Assembly (NCBI RefSeq): GCF_024679245.1
Contig: NC_090179.1
Location: 6,701,820 to 6,765,819, forward strand
Direction: 5' to 3'
DNA length: 64,000 bases
DNA from: Pseudorasbora parva
Lineage: Eukaryota > Chordata > Actinopteri > Cypriniformes > Gobionidae
The notes under the pieces were generated by a model. That model saw only the letters and a list, made by a program, of their open reading frames with translations, searched no databases and was not told where the DNA came from. Below, one piece after another: positions 11,973-23,001 of the stretch. Numbering within the stretch: the first letter of the stretch is position 1; the number at the start of each line of letters is the position of its first letter. A program made the position numbers and the translations under genes.

Positions 11973-12307
11973 TTTTATTGTGACAGAATAAGGGGCTTTA
12001 ATGTGATATCGTGGAATGTTAATAGTCTAAACTCTCCCATAAAAAGATCCAAATGCCTCGACTATCTGCATTGCAAACGAGCTGACACTGCCCTAATACA
12101 AGAATTGCATCTCAAGGTTTCTGACGTTAACCTCTTAATTGCTAGATCCCTCGTCTCGGTTCATGCCGATCAGGCTTTGCAGGCATTAAACGAGCTCACT
12201 GTTGATAACGACTTATGCGATATCTGGAGAAGGAAGTATGAGAACTGTAGAGACTATACTTTTACTCAGCACAGGAAGATGTAGAGAAGGACTTAAAAAA
12301 AAAAACG
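11973..12307 (+). pseudogene. Tx1-type LINE, ORF2 endonuclease start (fragment 1)
   Basis: The frame from about 11985 reads ISWNVNSLNSPIKRSKCLDY then ALIQELHL, the N-terminal motifs of an APE-type endonuclease in L1/Tx1-clade LINEs (the Asn of WNVN and Glu of QE are active-site positions). After about 45 residues it jumps to a segment from between endonuclease and reverse transcriptase (ELTVDNDLCDIWRRKY), so there is an internal deletion. It ends at the assembly gap. Confidence 0.8.
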
Positions 12308-12507
12308 NNNNNNNNNNNNNNNNNNNNNNNNNNNNNNNNNNNNNNNNNNNNNNNNNNNNNNNNNNNNNNNNNNNNNNNNNNNNNNNNNNNNNNNNNNNNN
12401 NNNNNNNNNNNNNNNNNNNNNNNNNNNNNNNNNNNNNNNNNNNNNNNNNNNNNNNNNNNNNNNNNNNNNNNNNNNNNNNNNNNNNNNNNNNNNNNNNNNN
12501 NNNNNNN
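12308..12507. other. Assembly gap (200 N)
   Basis: Exactly 200 N. The 34 bp before it (12274-12307) and the 34 bp after it (12508-12541) are the same sequence apart from two bases (GGAAGATGTAGAGAAGGA, then an A-run and CG). Confidence 0.99.
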
Positions 12508-12749
12508 GGAAGATGTAGAGAAGGATCTAAAAAAAAAAACGTTTATGGAACAAGAAAAGCAGAATCGTGGGGAATTTAAAAACTATTATAAGGCGATTCT
12601 ACTAAGGGTAGAATTTTTGATATACCGTCCCAAACAAAACTACGAAGAGCACCCAGGTAAACTAATGGCGTTAAGGCTGTCACGCAATGAGGCCCAATAA
12701 TTGCCATTAAGGGTTCTTCACACAGCTCCGGGCAATGTAAACAAGATAT
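12508..12749 (+). pseudogene. Tx1-type LINE ORF2 (fragment 2)
   Basis: Continues the LINE after the gap (FMEQEKQNRGEF and later VLHTAPGNVNKIF), the linker between endonuclease and reverse transcriptase. It is cut by the TTAA element at 12750. The frame resumes on the far side at 14553 when one TTAA copy is counted, so the two sides are one interrupted element. Confidence 0.75.
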
Positions 12750-14552
12750 TTAAAGGGGGGGTGAAATGCTGTTTCATGCATACTGAGCTCTTTACACTGT
12801 TAAAGACTTGGATTCCCATCCTAAACATAGACAAAGTTTCAAAAACTAATGTTGGACGTTTGATGGAGTATTTCTGTGTCAAAAATACTCCTTCCGGTTT
12901 CTCACAAGATTCGGAGAGTTTTTTTCGAGTAATGGGTCGGCTTGACGTCGACAGAGTGGAAGGTCCTTGTATGGGCCGTACGGGCTCTTCTCCCGGTAGG
13001 GTGCGCGCGCGCGTGACTAGAGCGAGAGAGGAAATGCACGCCCATAAACACTCGCTCAGCTGCAGATCCAGTCGTCCGTGAACACTTCTGTCGTTATAGT
13101 CGCGCGCCGCGCTCCACTTTATTCCTATGGGTGACGTCGAGCGACTTCAACGCTTCAGCACAGCATTCTGGGAAGGCAGCGCTGCATTTGAACCGATTTG
13201 AACGCAGAAATGACGGGAAGCTTCACAACATCGCTTCAGTCGCATCGCAAAAGTGGATCTCCGCGGTCACTGCTGTCAGGACTTTACCAAATCAACAGTT
13301 ACTAAAGAAGTGTGTTTTTGACGGAGCGGTCCCAGCGATAAAGGTTCGGTTCTGCTTTGGAAGCAGCCGGTGAGTAAAACTGCTTCAAATCTCTGTGCTG
13401 TTGGCTATCGTGGCATAAAGTAAACATCAGTAAACGACACGATCGTGTATAACGTTAGTTAATTTATGAAGCGTAAACACACACACATCGTTATAAATCC
13501 CCCTCTGACATACAAGTGCAAATATTTGCTTCTTTTTCCAGCTTATTATTGGTCAAATACACTCAACCAAATTCTCAGTGCACATTTTGAAGAGTATTAA
13601 TGTAAACACAGTCGTAAACAATTCAGGGAGAAATGAAGAATGAGTAACAGGAAGTGTTCAGGATCCACGAGTGCGGCAGTTCTTAAAGGGACCGCAGTTA
13701 TTCAAAGTTAAACTACAAAAAGACAAACAAACACTGTTCTTGACTGATCAACGTGTGTAACTTTAATGGTTTTATATGAAACTATTTCATTTTTTGCAAA
13801 AAACATTATCCAATGTTATTTTAAATTTAATTAGCCACTTTGTGTTTTTTATTCAGTTTCTTACCTGAATCTTAGACCTATCTGAAAAAATAAAGCAGTC
13901 TTTTTCATTTATATCTTTTCTTCTATTTTATTTATTTGTGCTATTGTTTGTAATATGTTTATTTGTTCTTATTTTATTACTGTTTATCATCTTTTTAAAT
14001 TCAATTTACCATTCGAAATCAAGCTTACTTGTGCTGTGTGTAAACTATTGCAACACAATTACCACGTTGTAAAAAAATACATTGAGTTAGCAAATATTTG
14101 TGAGTTTTAATAGTAATTGATCAATGTTTATATATGAGAAAAAGCTTAAAAGCTTTATCATATAAAGTGATCTCTTCAGAAGAACTTTTTGATTGCCTAG
14201 ACTTTCAAAAGACAGACAAAAAAAATAATTATATAAAAAATATCTAATTGACAGTATATGCAGCGTCCCCCCACCCCCATTAGTTGAATCTAATTGATAG
14301 CCATGGTTTATTTAGAGTAGCGTTTTCTTCTCCACGCTTGAGGACGTCACCACTTTGTGCACGCTCGTCATTCTTTAGCTCCGCCCACACGATACGCCTC
14401 CAGCCGCTCGTTTTTTTCCGGAAAGACTCGGTACAGCCTATATTTCTTTTATAAATATCATAAAACTAAAGACTTTTCGGAGATATGAAGGATGCAATAC
14501 TACTCTATAGGTACTCAAGATTGACATGAGATGGAATCTCACCCCCCTTTAA
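12750..14552 (-). mobile_element. TTAA element copy A (1803 bp) inserted in the LINE
   Basis: TTAA followed by AGGGGGGGTGAAA at the left, and CTCACCCCCCTTTAA at the right, give short inverted ends and a TTAA duplication (12750-12753 and 14549-14552). It is in inverse orientation to copies B (33195-34339) and C (34638-35839), with which it shares sequence throughout, including a CpG-rich block (about 12950-13130) and a terminal block around 14330-14540. ORFs at 12701-13081 and 13131-13373 recur on the opposite strand in copy B but are short and lack known domains. Confidence 0.88.
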
Positions 14553-14685
14553 GGAATTTTATGAGCATATTTACAGATCAGAGGTGGGAGCAAATGAACA
14601 ACCAGTCATTGAAATTCTTTTAAATTTAGATTCTTGATTCTCCAATAGAATTAAAAGAACTGAAGGAGACTTAAGAGACTATCCC
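14553..14685 (+). pseudogene. Tx1-type LINE ORF2 (fragment 3)
   Basis: Reads EFYEHIYRSEVG and continues towards the reverse transcriptase, with a stop shortly before the hairpin MITE. It is the direct continuation of fragment 2. Confidence 0.75.
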
Positions 14686-14802
14686 TGCGTCTCAATCAGC
14701 TCCCTAGTTCACTAGTCAGGGCACTGATCAGGACATAAGTCAATGGGCCTGACTCTCTGATCAGTGCCCTGACTAGTAAACTAGGGAGCTGATTGAGACG
14801 CA
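14686..14802. mobile_element. 117-bp hairpin MITE in the LINE
   Basis: Almost entirely palindromic. The left arm starts TGCGTCTCAATCAGCTCCCT and the right arm is its reverse complement (AGGGAGCTGATTGAGACGCA), with arms of about 45 bp and a loop of about 27 bp. CCC occurs on both sides (14683-14685 and 14803-14805), consistent with a 3-bp duplication. The LINE frame reads through when the insert and one CCC are left out. Confidence 0.85.
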
Positions 14803-15216
14803 CCCTATGAATAAGGGTAAGGCTCCTGGTCTGGATGGTTTACCCCGGGAGCTGTATCTGGATCTGATTGGACCACTCCTCCTCAACTTCATAAATGATA
14901 CAGGTTGTTTCCATAGAGACCAGAACACCGCTCTTATTTCTCTGCGCCAAGGCAAAGATCTCCTGTGCTGCTCTAGCTACAGGCCAATTTAACTAATGGG
15001 TACGGCTGTCAAGTTATATGCTAAAGTTCTAGCCCATGGTTTGGGAACAGTCTGCAGCTTCCTAATTGGCACTGACCAGACAGGATTTCTTAAGAAAAGT
15101 TTTGCTACAGATAACATGAAAACCATAAACTCTCCCGACCCGATTAACGAAGGTTGCCAGAATGATAATCACACACTGTGTGTTAATGGGCCAGAGGAGA
15201 ACTGGCACCCTGACTG
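14803..15216 (+). pseudogene. Tx1-type LINE reverse transcriptase (fragment 4)
   Basis: Contains the N-terminal RT blocks of L1/Tx1-clade elements: MNKGKAPGLDGLPRELYL, then SYRPI, LMGTAVKLYAKVLA and DQTGFLKKSFATDNM. The fingers and early palm of RT are present, but the catalytic YxDD block lies beyond a further break. A stop falls between the SYRPI block and LMGT, and the frame decays after about 15130. Confidence 0.88.
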
Positions 15217-15278
15217 AGTCTGGTTTCTCCCAAGGTTTATTTTTCTCCATCATGCCCTGATGGAGATTTGGTTCCTTG
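15217..15278 (+). repeat. Fish retroposon piece (part 1)
   Basis: GTCTGGTTTCTCCCAAGGTT and following sequence continue at 16133 (TTTCTTGCCACTGTCCCCTT) and again at 20455 (AATCGGCATTGTAAAAGCGC), so one retroposon is split into three by two later insertions. Related tails occur reversed at about 28985-29060 and 60338-60511. Confidence 0.7.
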
Positions 15279-16132
15279 TAGGGATGCACGACATCGGAAT
15301 CGGCCGATAAACGCTTAAAATATAAAATCGGCATCACCCGATATGAAAAAAATTATTGCGATTTGCCTTGCCGATATGATAACGTGTTGATATGCGCCTG
15401 CAATAACTCACGTGTGCAAGGAGTGCTACAGTGATGAGACCATTTCAGCACTGCAGTCATTCTTCAAGTGAAAACAAGAAAATACATTGCATGTACAGTG
15501 ATTTATATTGACTGTTTTTAAATGCTGCCTTGAATTTCTGAATGCCCATACAGAAGGACATGACCGTCAGCAGCAGATTTTCCACGTTTTTACAACAAAA
15601 CTAGCCCAAAACAAGCCCAATCGCATCTCTCCACTCTCTAGCGTGCAGCAGCCTCCACAGCAGCAGAAGCTCCTCCAGGTCCTAGTGCCCTCACCCCGGG
15701 CCGCTATATATTTATATATGTAGTGGGGGTGCTGTTGTTACAGTAATACAATGAAAAGTAGAATACAGAAATAAGCTCTACAATAATTGTAGAATTGAAA
15801 GACAGCATCAACGGATGTCATGCCACCCCCACTTCATGTGCACAAACGTTAAATCCAAAAATACAATATTTAGGTTACAGTTGGATCTGGGGGGGAAAAT
15901 GACTGGCTTTATTAGTTATTTTCAGGGCTTTTAATATACTATTATCATAAAAACAACTTTATTAACATTTATCTATCTTCAACAAGAATCCTTTTAGTAA
16001 GGAGACCTCAGAAATCTGAAACCAGAATGAAAAAAAAAAGTTTTTGCTCAAAATGGTGTTTCCAAACAAAGGGAAAAAATAAACATATATTGGCATCGGA
16101 TATCGGCAAAAATCCAATTTTGTGCATCCCTA
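15279..16132. mobile_element. hAT non-autonomous element (854 bp)
   Basis: Ends TAGGGATGCACGACATCGGA and TTTTGTGCATCCCTA, flanked by GTTCCTTG (15271-15278) and GTTTCTTG (16133-16140), an 8-bp duplication with one mismatch. The internal ATCGG words (CGGAATCGGCCGATAAAC) are typical of this fish family. The terminal 10 bp match those of the element at 7426-8888. No transposase. Confidence 0.85.
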
Positions 16133-16249
16133 GTTTCTTGCCACTGTCCCCTTTGGCTTGACTTGCTCGGTTTGGAACACAAAAAATTTCAATCCAAGTT
16201 TGTAATATTGTCCTGTTTAACACTGTGAAGCTGCTTTGAAACCCTCGTC
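16133..16249 (+). repeat. Fish retroposon piece (part 2)
   Basis: Reads CACTGTCCCCTTTGGCTTGA and CACTGTGAAGCTGCTTTGAA, the body of the retroposon begun at 15217. It is interrupted at 16250 by the inverted-repeat element. Confidence 0.7.
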
Positions 16250-17795
16250 GGTAACACTTTACTTGAAGGGGTGTGCATAAGACTGACATGACACCTTCAT
16301 AATCATGACATGACACGTGTTATGAATATGAAAGAGTTTTATGCATCTTTATGACAACTGTCATTAAGTGTCATTCGCTTAATTATGTCATTTTTAATGC
16401 AATGATGACATTTCGGAGTTGTCTTTGTTATGACAACTTGACATAAACAATACATCATAACCTGTCAGTGTCTTTGTCATGACAACTTGACATTACTAAG
16501 ACAACATAACCTGTCATAAACATGACATAACAGATTATCAAATTTAAGAAACGTACTTAGCTTATAGGGTTAACCTTAAACTGTTATGTGGTTGGTTTTG
16601 ATGTTGACTGAGGCCATTATAATGTCATACATTTTTTTCAGTGGCACAAGTTTAATTTGTCATTAAAATGCAATTAGGTGTTAATACGCTGTCAAATTAT
16701 TTTTTTAATAACAGCATCATTAATATTTTTCAGTTCATAATGTTTTATTTTATTTTTTAAGTTTCCTCCACCAGCTTCAACAGAAGGTTAGATAATAGAC
16801 AATTTCAAATGTCTTAAAAATATAAAAAGGAGTTCGAGAAATAAAATCAATCATTTAATTTTTAAGACCTGCCCTCTCACAGAACTGACTCTTAAAAACA
16901 CAAGGCATGAATTTATACACAGGTGACCAGCACCAATTAACGCAAAAAGGGGAAAACACGTACACAAATAATGGCCATTACACAAAATAAACATATATAT
17001 ATCAACATCATATACACACATAAACAAACACAGAAAAATAACACTTTGTCAAATGACTTCACTTTATAAATTATCTTCCGGTGTATAAAAATAAGAGAAA
17101 TAGTCTTTAGAGCCCCACCCCGGGCTGAACAAGGAATGGTTGTGGCTAGAGCCAAGGCCGGAACATTATATATAGGGCCAACGTTTCCGCCCGGACCCCT
17201 TATGACGGTGCACCAGCACACGAGACTCCACCATAACAAACGGAATGGTAAGAATAAACTCAAACTATTCGTTAAAGAGTGAGCGAAAGTTTAAATAAAG
17301 TATATTAAACCCAAAATAACGTTGTTGTGAATTGTTTTTACTTACTGCAAACTAAATTGACATTAAACACCTAAACAAACTAACCTGACTGAGGCTCTGT
17401 CAACAACTGTTACAGCGTACACATAACCAGTGGTGCCACCATATACATCATCATATAGGTGTATATGTCTATGCCACGCTATCATTTTGAGTTATATTAA
17501 TAGTTTTTAATGACTCTGTACGATTTCCTCTATGATGCCATATTTCAGGTCAAGCTAAATATTCATGACACTGTTATAAAATAATTTGACAGAGTATTGA
17601 CATGTTAATGACAAATTCAACTTGTACCACTGTAGTTTAGGTCAAGAAATATATTCATGACAATGTTATGAAATAATTTGACAGAGTATTGACACTTAAT
17701 GACATGTAAATGACAAATTAAATTTATAAAAATATCATGACATTATAATAGCCTAATGACAGCCAACGTCAAAACCAACCACATGACAGTTTAAT

Positions 17796-17938
17796 AATAA
17801 TAATAATAGTAATAGATTTTATTTATAACGCACTTTTCATTCCGAAGTATCTCAAAGTGCAACAAAGGGAAAAAATAACAATACATGAATAACAAGTAAA
17901 AATTACATCTCAACATCATGCCGGACGCTGATGAGGCC
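17796..17938 (+). repeat. (TAA)n-headed dispersed repeat, left part
   Basis: TAATAATAATAATAGTAATA, then GATTTTATTTATAACGCACT. Closely similar to 52397-52500 and, reversed, to about 24955-25016. It continues at 19743 after the inserted TIR element (GCATGCCGGACGC-type text matches 54340 onward). Confidence 0.75.
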
Positions 17939-19742
17939 ATCCTTAAAAATATTCTTGTTTGCCGTAACCCGACCGACCCTGTCAATTTAGGGCCGACTCA
18001 ATTTTTTATTTTTTTTCCCTTTTAGTCCGACCGACTTGCCGGTTGTAAATTGGCTTTAAGAGCGACCAATTTCTTTTTTTACTTTTCAAACAACTAATAC
18101 AACAGTAATAAAATAATATGAATTATATTTTAGTAAGTATTATAAATCTATAAATTGCCTGGGCCATAGAAACGAAGGCTACGTTCTTTCGTTTATAGAA
18201 AAACCCGTGACGTCATCTATGTTTACACTATGGTTAACGGATGTCACACTATGGCCTGCACGTGCGTTCGTTTCGGCTCGGCTCATACTCTCATTCACTG
18301 TAACGTTAGACTGTTAAAGCCCTGTCGGAGATTTCGCCGCATTGTGTGACAGGAGTCAGGACCATGGACACGTTACACACACCAGGCAAGTGCACTGCAG
18401 AGGGGAGGGCTTTGAGCCCTGCCCTTTTTGAAAATGAATCAAAAGTGCCCCTCTCAACATTTATCATTACTATATTGTGGCGAATAAAACAGATTTTGAA
18501 TTATAATTAATATAACAACGTGTACAAAACAGTAACAACTGGTGGAAAAGCCGTTTATCTTGTCTCTGTCAGTCTGAAATGTCGTTGTCATAACGCTTTG
18601 CTATGGGTAGCGTGTGTTCTGCTCGACCCCAGCGCGTGGTGGGAGCGGCGGCACTGGTTGTAACTTGAAAAATAATGCTTTATGTATGGTTCTGTCGATG
18701 GATACACGTGCACTACAACAGCGATAATAAAAGAAAACGTGGGCAAAACGGTCTATCTTTGTAAACTGTGTTCAATGCATGCGAGTGCTGCCGTATGACC
18801 AGTCATTTTCGCCATTATCACTCAGTATATTCGTCAGAAGACGCGAATGAGAACTGCAGTGAGAGAAGATCTGTCTCTGTGCGCAGCGCGCGCACGTCTC
18901 ACAGCGCGCAAATATTGAGTTCTTTCAAGTCTTGCGTTTGAACGGATAAACTCACAAAAAGTATGTCAACATGTCGATCTTGATGAGTATCCATCAGACA
19001 GTCTGTATATGCCTTAAGAGAACTTTATACAGTTGAGAAAGACGATGAATATCTCTGTATTAGGTCTTAAAGGGGCATTAGCCTTTACTGCTGTCTGTCA
19101 AACAAAAGATAAGGACTCACTCACTGCTCTTAGTTGAATAGCTGGTTATAGCTACTTAATTAATTGAATTCATAAAAACAACTTTTTGCTTTTTAATATT
19201 CAAATGCACTAGTCTATATCACCAGATGCGTTGGTCTGGCAAGAAGTGCAAGCCACTTCAGAGACAGACACAGATAGTTGCATGTTCTGAGTTAACACAA
19301 TCGAGCGTAAAAATAAGAAACATATCACGGGAAAATACTAAAACGGGAAGACAGCGGGAGAAGAGCTAAAATACGTGAGAAACCCGGAAAAAAAGGGAGG
19401 GTTGACAGCTTTGAGTCAATGACAGCTAGCTGGTGGTTGGACCCTTTTCATAAAGAATGCACCTGAAATTTATACAATAAACATGTTTTTGACAAATATT
19501 TCAATTTGTTTGTGGTCTATATAGCCTGCAATTAGCCTATGCGCCCGAAGGCACGGCTTGAAGACCCAGTCAGTGATGTCACGATATGCCAATTTGTTTA
19601 AATTCATACCTACATAATCACCATCACCAAAAATTTACTTTTTTTTTGTATTAAAATTAAAAAAAAAAAAAAATAGACCTACCTACCGACCCTTTTTTTT
19701 AAAAATTGTACTGTTACTGCAAACCAAAATATTTTTAAGGAT
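17939..19742. mobile_element. 1.8-kb TIR element with GGCC flanks
   Basis: Ends ATCCTTAAAAATATT and AATATTTTTAAGGAT are inverted, with GGCC directly outside on both sides (17935-17938 and 19743-19746). The GGCC could be a 4-bp duplication or part of a longer 19-bp palindrome. Subterminal GTTTGCNGTAAC is also inverted. The uninterrupted version of the target is seen at about 54340-54390. Interior 18640-19100 resembles 59398-59790. No coding region recognised. Confidence 0.75.
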
Positions 19743-20130
19743 GGCCTGACGCTAGCCTGGTGCAAACTTCAGCCACCATGCAGTTCAAGCCCGAGGGAGA
19801 CCACCAGTGAGCAGCCGACACCCAGAAGAGAGAGCAGCCGCAGCGAGCAACATCAAATGTCCTTCAAACCAAAACCAACCGCAAATTCAAACAAAAACAG
19901 AAGAAGCGGTGAAAAAATGGCAAACAACGTCCTCTCAGTGGCTGCCAGCAATCAGCAACAGTCCCAATAGTAGCTCTGTTAGACTAGTCACAAACATAAG
20001 AAAATAGAATAAAATCTAAATTTAATAGTAAAGTTAACATGATTTGTGGGTGGAGAAGCGGTGAACAGACAACGCCAGCATCCTCTCCCCCACGTTGCCT
20101 AGCAACTAATGTAATGTAAATCCAAAAAGC
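19743..20130 (+). repeat. Dispersed repeat, right part
   Basis: CTGACGCTAGCCTGGTGCAA and onward match 54365-54715 closely, including CCACCATGCAG and the end GACAACGCCAGC. The 66-aa ORF at 19807-20007 has no known domain and is part of this repeat. Confidence 0.75.
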
Positions 20131-20454
20131 TAAGTAGTTTCTTAAATTTGATAATTAATCTGCTATGTCATTTCATGTCTGTTTATGACAGGTTATGTTG
20201 TCTTAGTAATGTCAAGTTGTCATGACAAAGACACTGACAGGTTATGATGTATTGGTTTATGTCAAGTTGTCATAACAAAGACAACTCCGAAATGTCATCA
20301 TTGCATTAAAAATGACATAATTAAGCGAATGACACTTAATGACAGTTGTCATAAACATGCATAAAAACTCCTTCATATTCATGACAAGTGTCATGTCATG
20401 ATTATGAAGGTGTCATGTCAGTCTTATGCACACCCCTTCAAGTAAAGTGTTACC

Positions 20455-20505
20455 CAATCGGCATTGTAAAAGCGCTATATAAATAAAGCTGACTTGACTC
20501 TAACA
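20455..20505 (+). repeat. Fish retroposon piece (part 3, 3' end)
   Basis: AATCGGCATTGTAAAAGCGC, then TATATAAATAAAGCTGACTT: the 3' tail of the retroposon split by insertions at 15279 and 16250. It ends where LINE sequence resumes. Confidence 0.7.
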
Positions 20506-20600
20506 CCATTCCTATTTGCCGTTTCATTAGAGCCCTTAGCCCAGGCAATTCGGCAGCACCACATTATCTCCCTGATTAATGTAGGCGAACTCCAACTCCA
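20506..20600 (+). pseudogene. Tx1-type LINE reverse transcriptase (fragment 5)
   Basis: Reads TPFLFAVSLEPLAQAIRQHH, the RT block that precedes the catalytic YADD in Tx1/L1-clade LINEs, in the same orientation as fragment 4. It breaks off before YADD. Confidence 0.7.
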
Positions 20601-21837
20601 TTAATGCAACTCCAAGCATTTTATTTAAAGCATTTAAAAATAAAAATACATTCCTAGCATTTAACTGCTGCTGTTGGTATCGCTAATCTTAATGCACATA
20701 ATGACACTCCCCTATTTATGCAAACCATTCCCTCTTTCCACACAATACCCATCTCACCTTTTCACAGTCGACCACTCCCCTTTTAACAAGCCTTTTCAAA
20801 TCGAAGGTGTGAAAAAACACCACTGCAACAGGGGGGTTTCATGACCCTTTAAATGACACGTCTGCCATAGCCTGATGGGGTCTGTATCGTTTTTAATCGT
20901 ACTTTTAAACTTCGGGTTTCGGGTAGTAACCCGAGAACAAAAAGAACTACAAAATTCGACTGCTTTACAGCATATACGTCACTTCCACCAACACACACAC
21001 TTCCTTACATTCGGACGTGCGAGCCCAACTTTGCTCGTCGGATAATATAGTCATGTCCGAAGCAACACAGACCGCTCTTTTCCAAAATAAGAAAGAAAAG
21101 GTTTTGTTGGAGGAAAGCAATAAGAGTAAACGAGAAAGTGCTGTGATTAAAGGCAGGACGAGGATCAACATGTGACCAGCGTTTGCTCGTTGGCGTGAGC
21201 TGAAGGAGGCGTGCCCGACCGATGCCGTCCTGCTTGTTACGGTGAGCTACCACTCAAACATTGAACTGAAGCATCATATAGATTCTGTAAAACGCTAACC
21301 AATAGACTACTATAATGACGCTGGCTTGTAAACGTGAGCATCGCGATTTTTTGGCGTTTGAAAAAAATAAAACCCATGAAATGATATTCATATGACACGC
21401 TGAAACATAAGCCACTGACTGAACCTGGGATGAAGACATTTCACACGCGCCGCCAGAAGAACACCTGCATGTGAACTCCTCCTGCAGTGTTCAGGGGAAC
21501 TGTTAGTGCTGCACCGACCCGCGGGACGCTTTTATGAAGTTATTTGGCCCGCCCCGCACCACTGGATATATCTTTACAACCCGCTGCGCTGTCATGTCAA
21601 CAAATGCACGCGCGATGGCATCCCCTGTTGTAGGATGACAGAGCTTACGACGGTAGTTGAGGACATTATTTTTTCCAAACTGTAGGGGGACCCCGAGAGC
21701 AAAAGTTACCAAGTGCGGCTTTAACTGCACATGACGTGAGAACAGTTACCTATCACTATCTTAATGAGAGTATGACAACCAAAAAAAGAGGAGCAGTGTC
21801 ATTCAATTAAAACAGACCGCTCAATCACGGCTGTGGT
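20601..21837. other. Insertion-derived sequence within the LINE, no gene recognised
   Basis: Separates LINE fragments 5 and 6. Contains CpG-rich stretches (21170-21240, 21520-21610 with GACCCGCGGGACG) as in hAT internal regions. ORFs at 20965-21171, 21005-21253 and 21503-21730 (minus) have no recognisable domain. Confidence 0.4.
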
Positions 21838-22620
21838 ATGCTTCCTATCACTGCAATATGGGAAAAAGAATTGGCTCCTTGCAAACTGAATTGGGACTGG
21901 ATATGGGACACTATTCCAATGATGTCAAAAAAATCTTATCTATCAGTTAATACACTATAAACTGATCCATAAGGCTTGCACAAAAAGAAGCCCTTGCCTA
22001 CCCTCTTCTGCTCACTCTGTAATTCAAAGACTGTGGGTACCTATGCACATGTTTTATGAGAGCCAACATATTGTAACTTCTGGGATGAGGTATTTTGAGT
22101 TGTGACAGAATTATGTGACAAGGTTATCCTTAAGCACCCCAGTCTCTGTTTGTTGAATGATGATGCTGATCTTGATCTGACTGTTAGCCAGCGTAGGATT
22201 CTTCACACTGCTCTAACCGAGGCCAAAAAGATAATCTTCAAGATTTGTCATGAGCCTACAATTCCAGCAGCCAAATTGTGGCTTATAGAACTTAAATACA
22301 TTGCCCTGTTAGAACTCACCACAACGAGAATTAAAAAAAGCCAAACCAAAAACACTTAAGGCTTGGACTGAATTTGTTACAAAACTCTCGATGACACAAT
22401 ATGCCACCCGTACTGATTGCTTCTGAACGTTATGAAGGAGGAGCAGTGGGAATCCTGGAGCTGTGCTGGTGTTGTTAATCCACCCCCCAATTTTTTAAAA
22501 TATTTTATTTTATCTTATTTTATTTTAACAAGCAAACCCTGGTCTTGTACATAGTTATTTGTGGTCACACATGTGGACCATGTTCAGCCTTCCAATAAAA
22601 ATGTGCAATTAAATGTGTTA
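21838..22620 (+). pseudogene. Tx1-type LINE ORF2 C-terminus and 3'UTR (fragment 6)
   Basis: The frame around 22102-22359 contains LCLLNDDADLDLTVSQRRIL followed by AAKLWLIEL, the C-terminal region after the RT in fish Tx1-like LINEs. Upstream, several frames carry EWIGSLQTELGLD-type text. It is followed by a short 3'UTR ending near AATAAAAATG (22596-22605). Frameshifts and stops make it inactive. Together with fragments 1-5 it appears to be one LINE spread over about 10.6 kb by later insertions. Confidence 0.8.
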
Positions 22621-23001
22621 TCATTTTAAAAAACATTATAATGATCATGTTGATCTATAATGCGCGATGGGCACCGCCAGGTTAGTTTGTGCCACATTTC
22701 AGCGAATCAGATCTGTCGTATTTACATCACGTCAATTCATCCACGTTTCATGAATTACATGACACCTAAGTCCCTGGTGAACTGGGAGGGGAATGGAGTA
22801 AACTATATAATGTGTATCTGATATAAACAAGACATATAGTCAATTTATATTTGAATGGATTGTTATAGCCACTTCTATAGAAGTCAGTGAGTATTTAACA
22901 CACTATAAATTTATTGTTTTGCTAGTACTTGTTTTGCTGTGTATTTAAAAGTCTGAAACCTAAAATAAACATTATGTTAAAAACACTGAATAGTTGTCAT
23001 A
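22621..23001. other. No feature recognised
   Basis: AT-rich sequence between the LINE 3' end and the Tc1 element. No ORF of note. Confidence 0.4.

Larger units (their letters stand above)
16250..20454. mobile_element. 4.2-kb element with inverted arms of about 300 bp
   Basis: Starts GGTAACACTTTACTTGAAGG and ends with its reverse complement. Homology between the arms runs for about 300 bp (16250-16551 and 20139-20454), full of TGACA/TGTCA words. Such GGTAACACTTTA ends are common in fish MITEs. The interior contains a second retroposon-like unit (17796-20130) that is itself split by a TIR element (17939-19742). No transposase was recognised. No clear target duplication could be read. Confidence 0.8.

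Noticed and set aside
12202..12579. 125-codon ORF across the gap
   Set aside because: It reads through 200 N; the real content is two broken LINE pieces.
15062..15337. Minus-strand ORF of 91 codons
   Set aside because: It overlaps the plus-strand LINE RT fragment and the hAT junction, with no domain.
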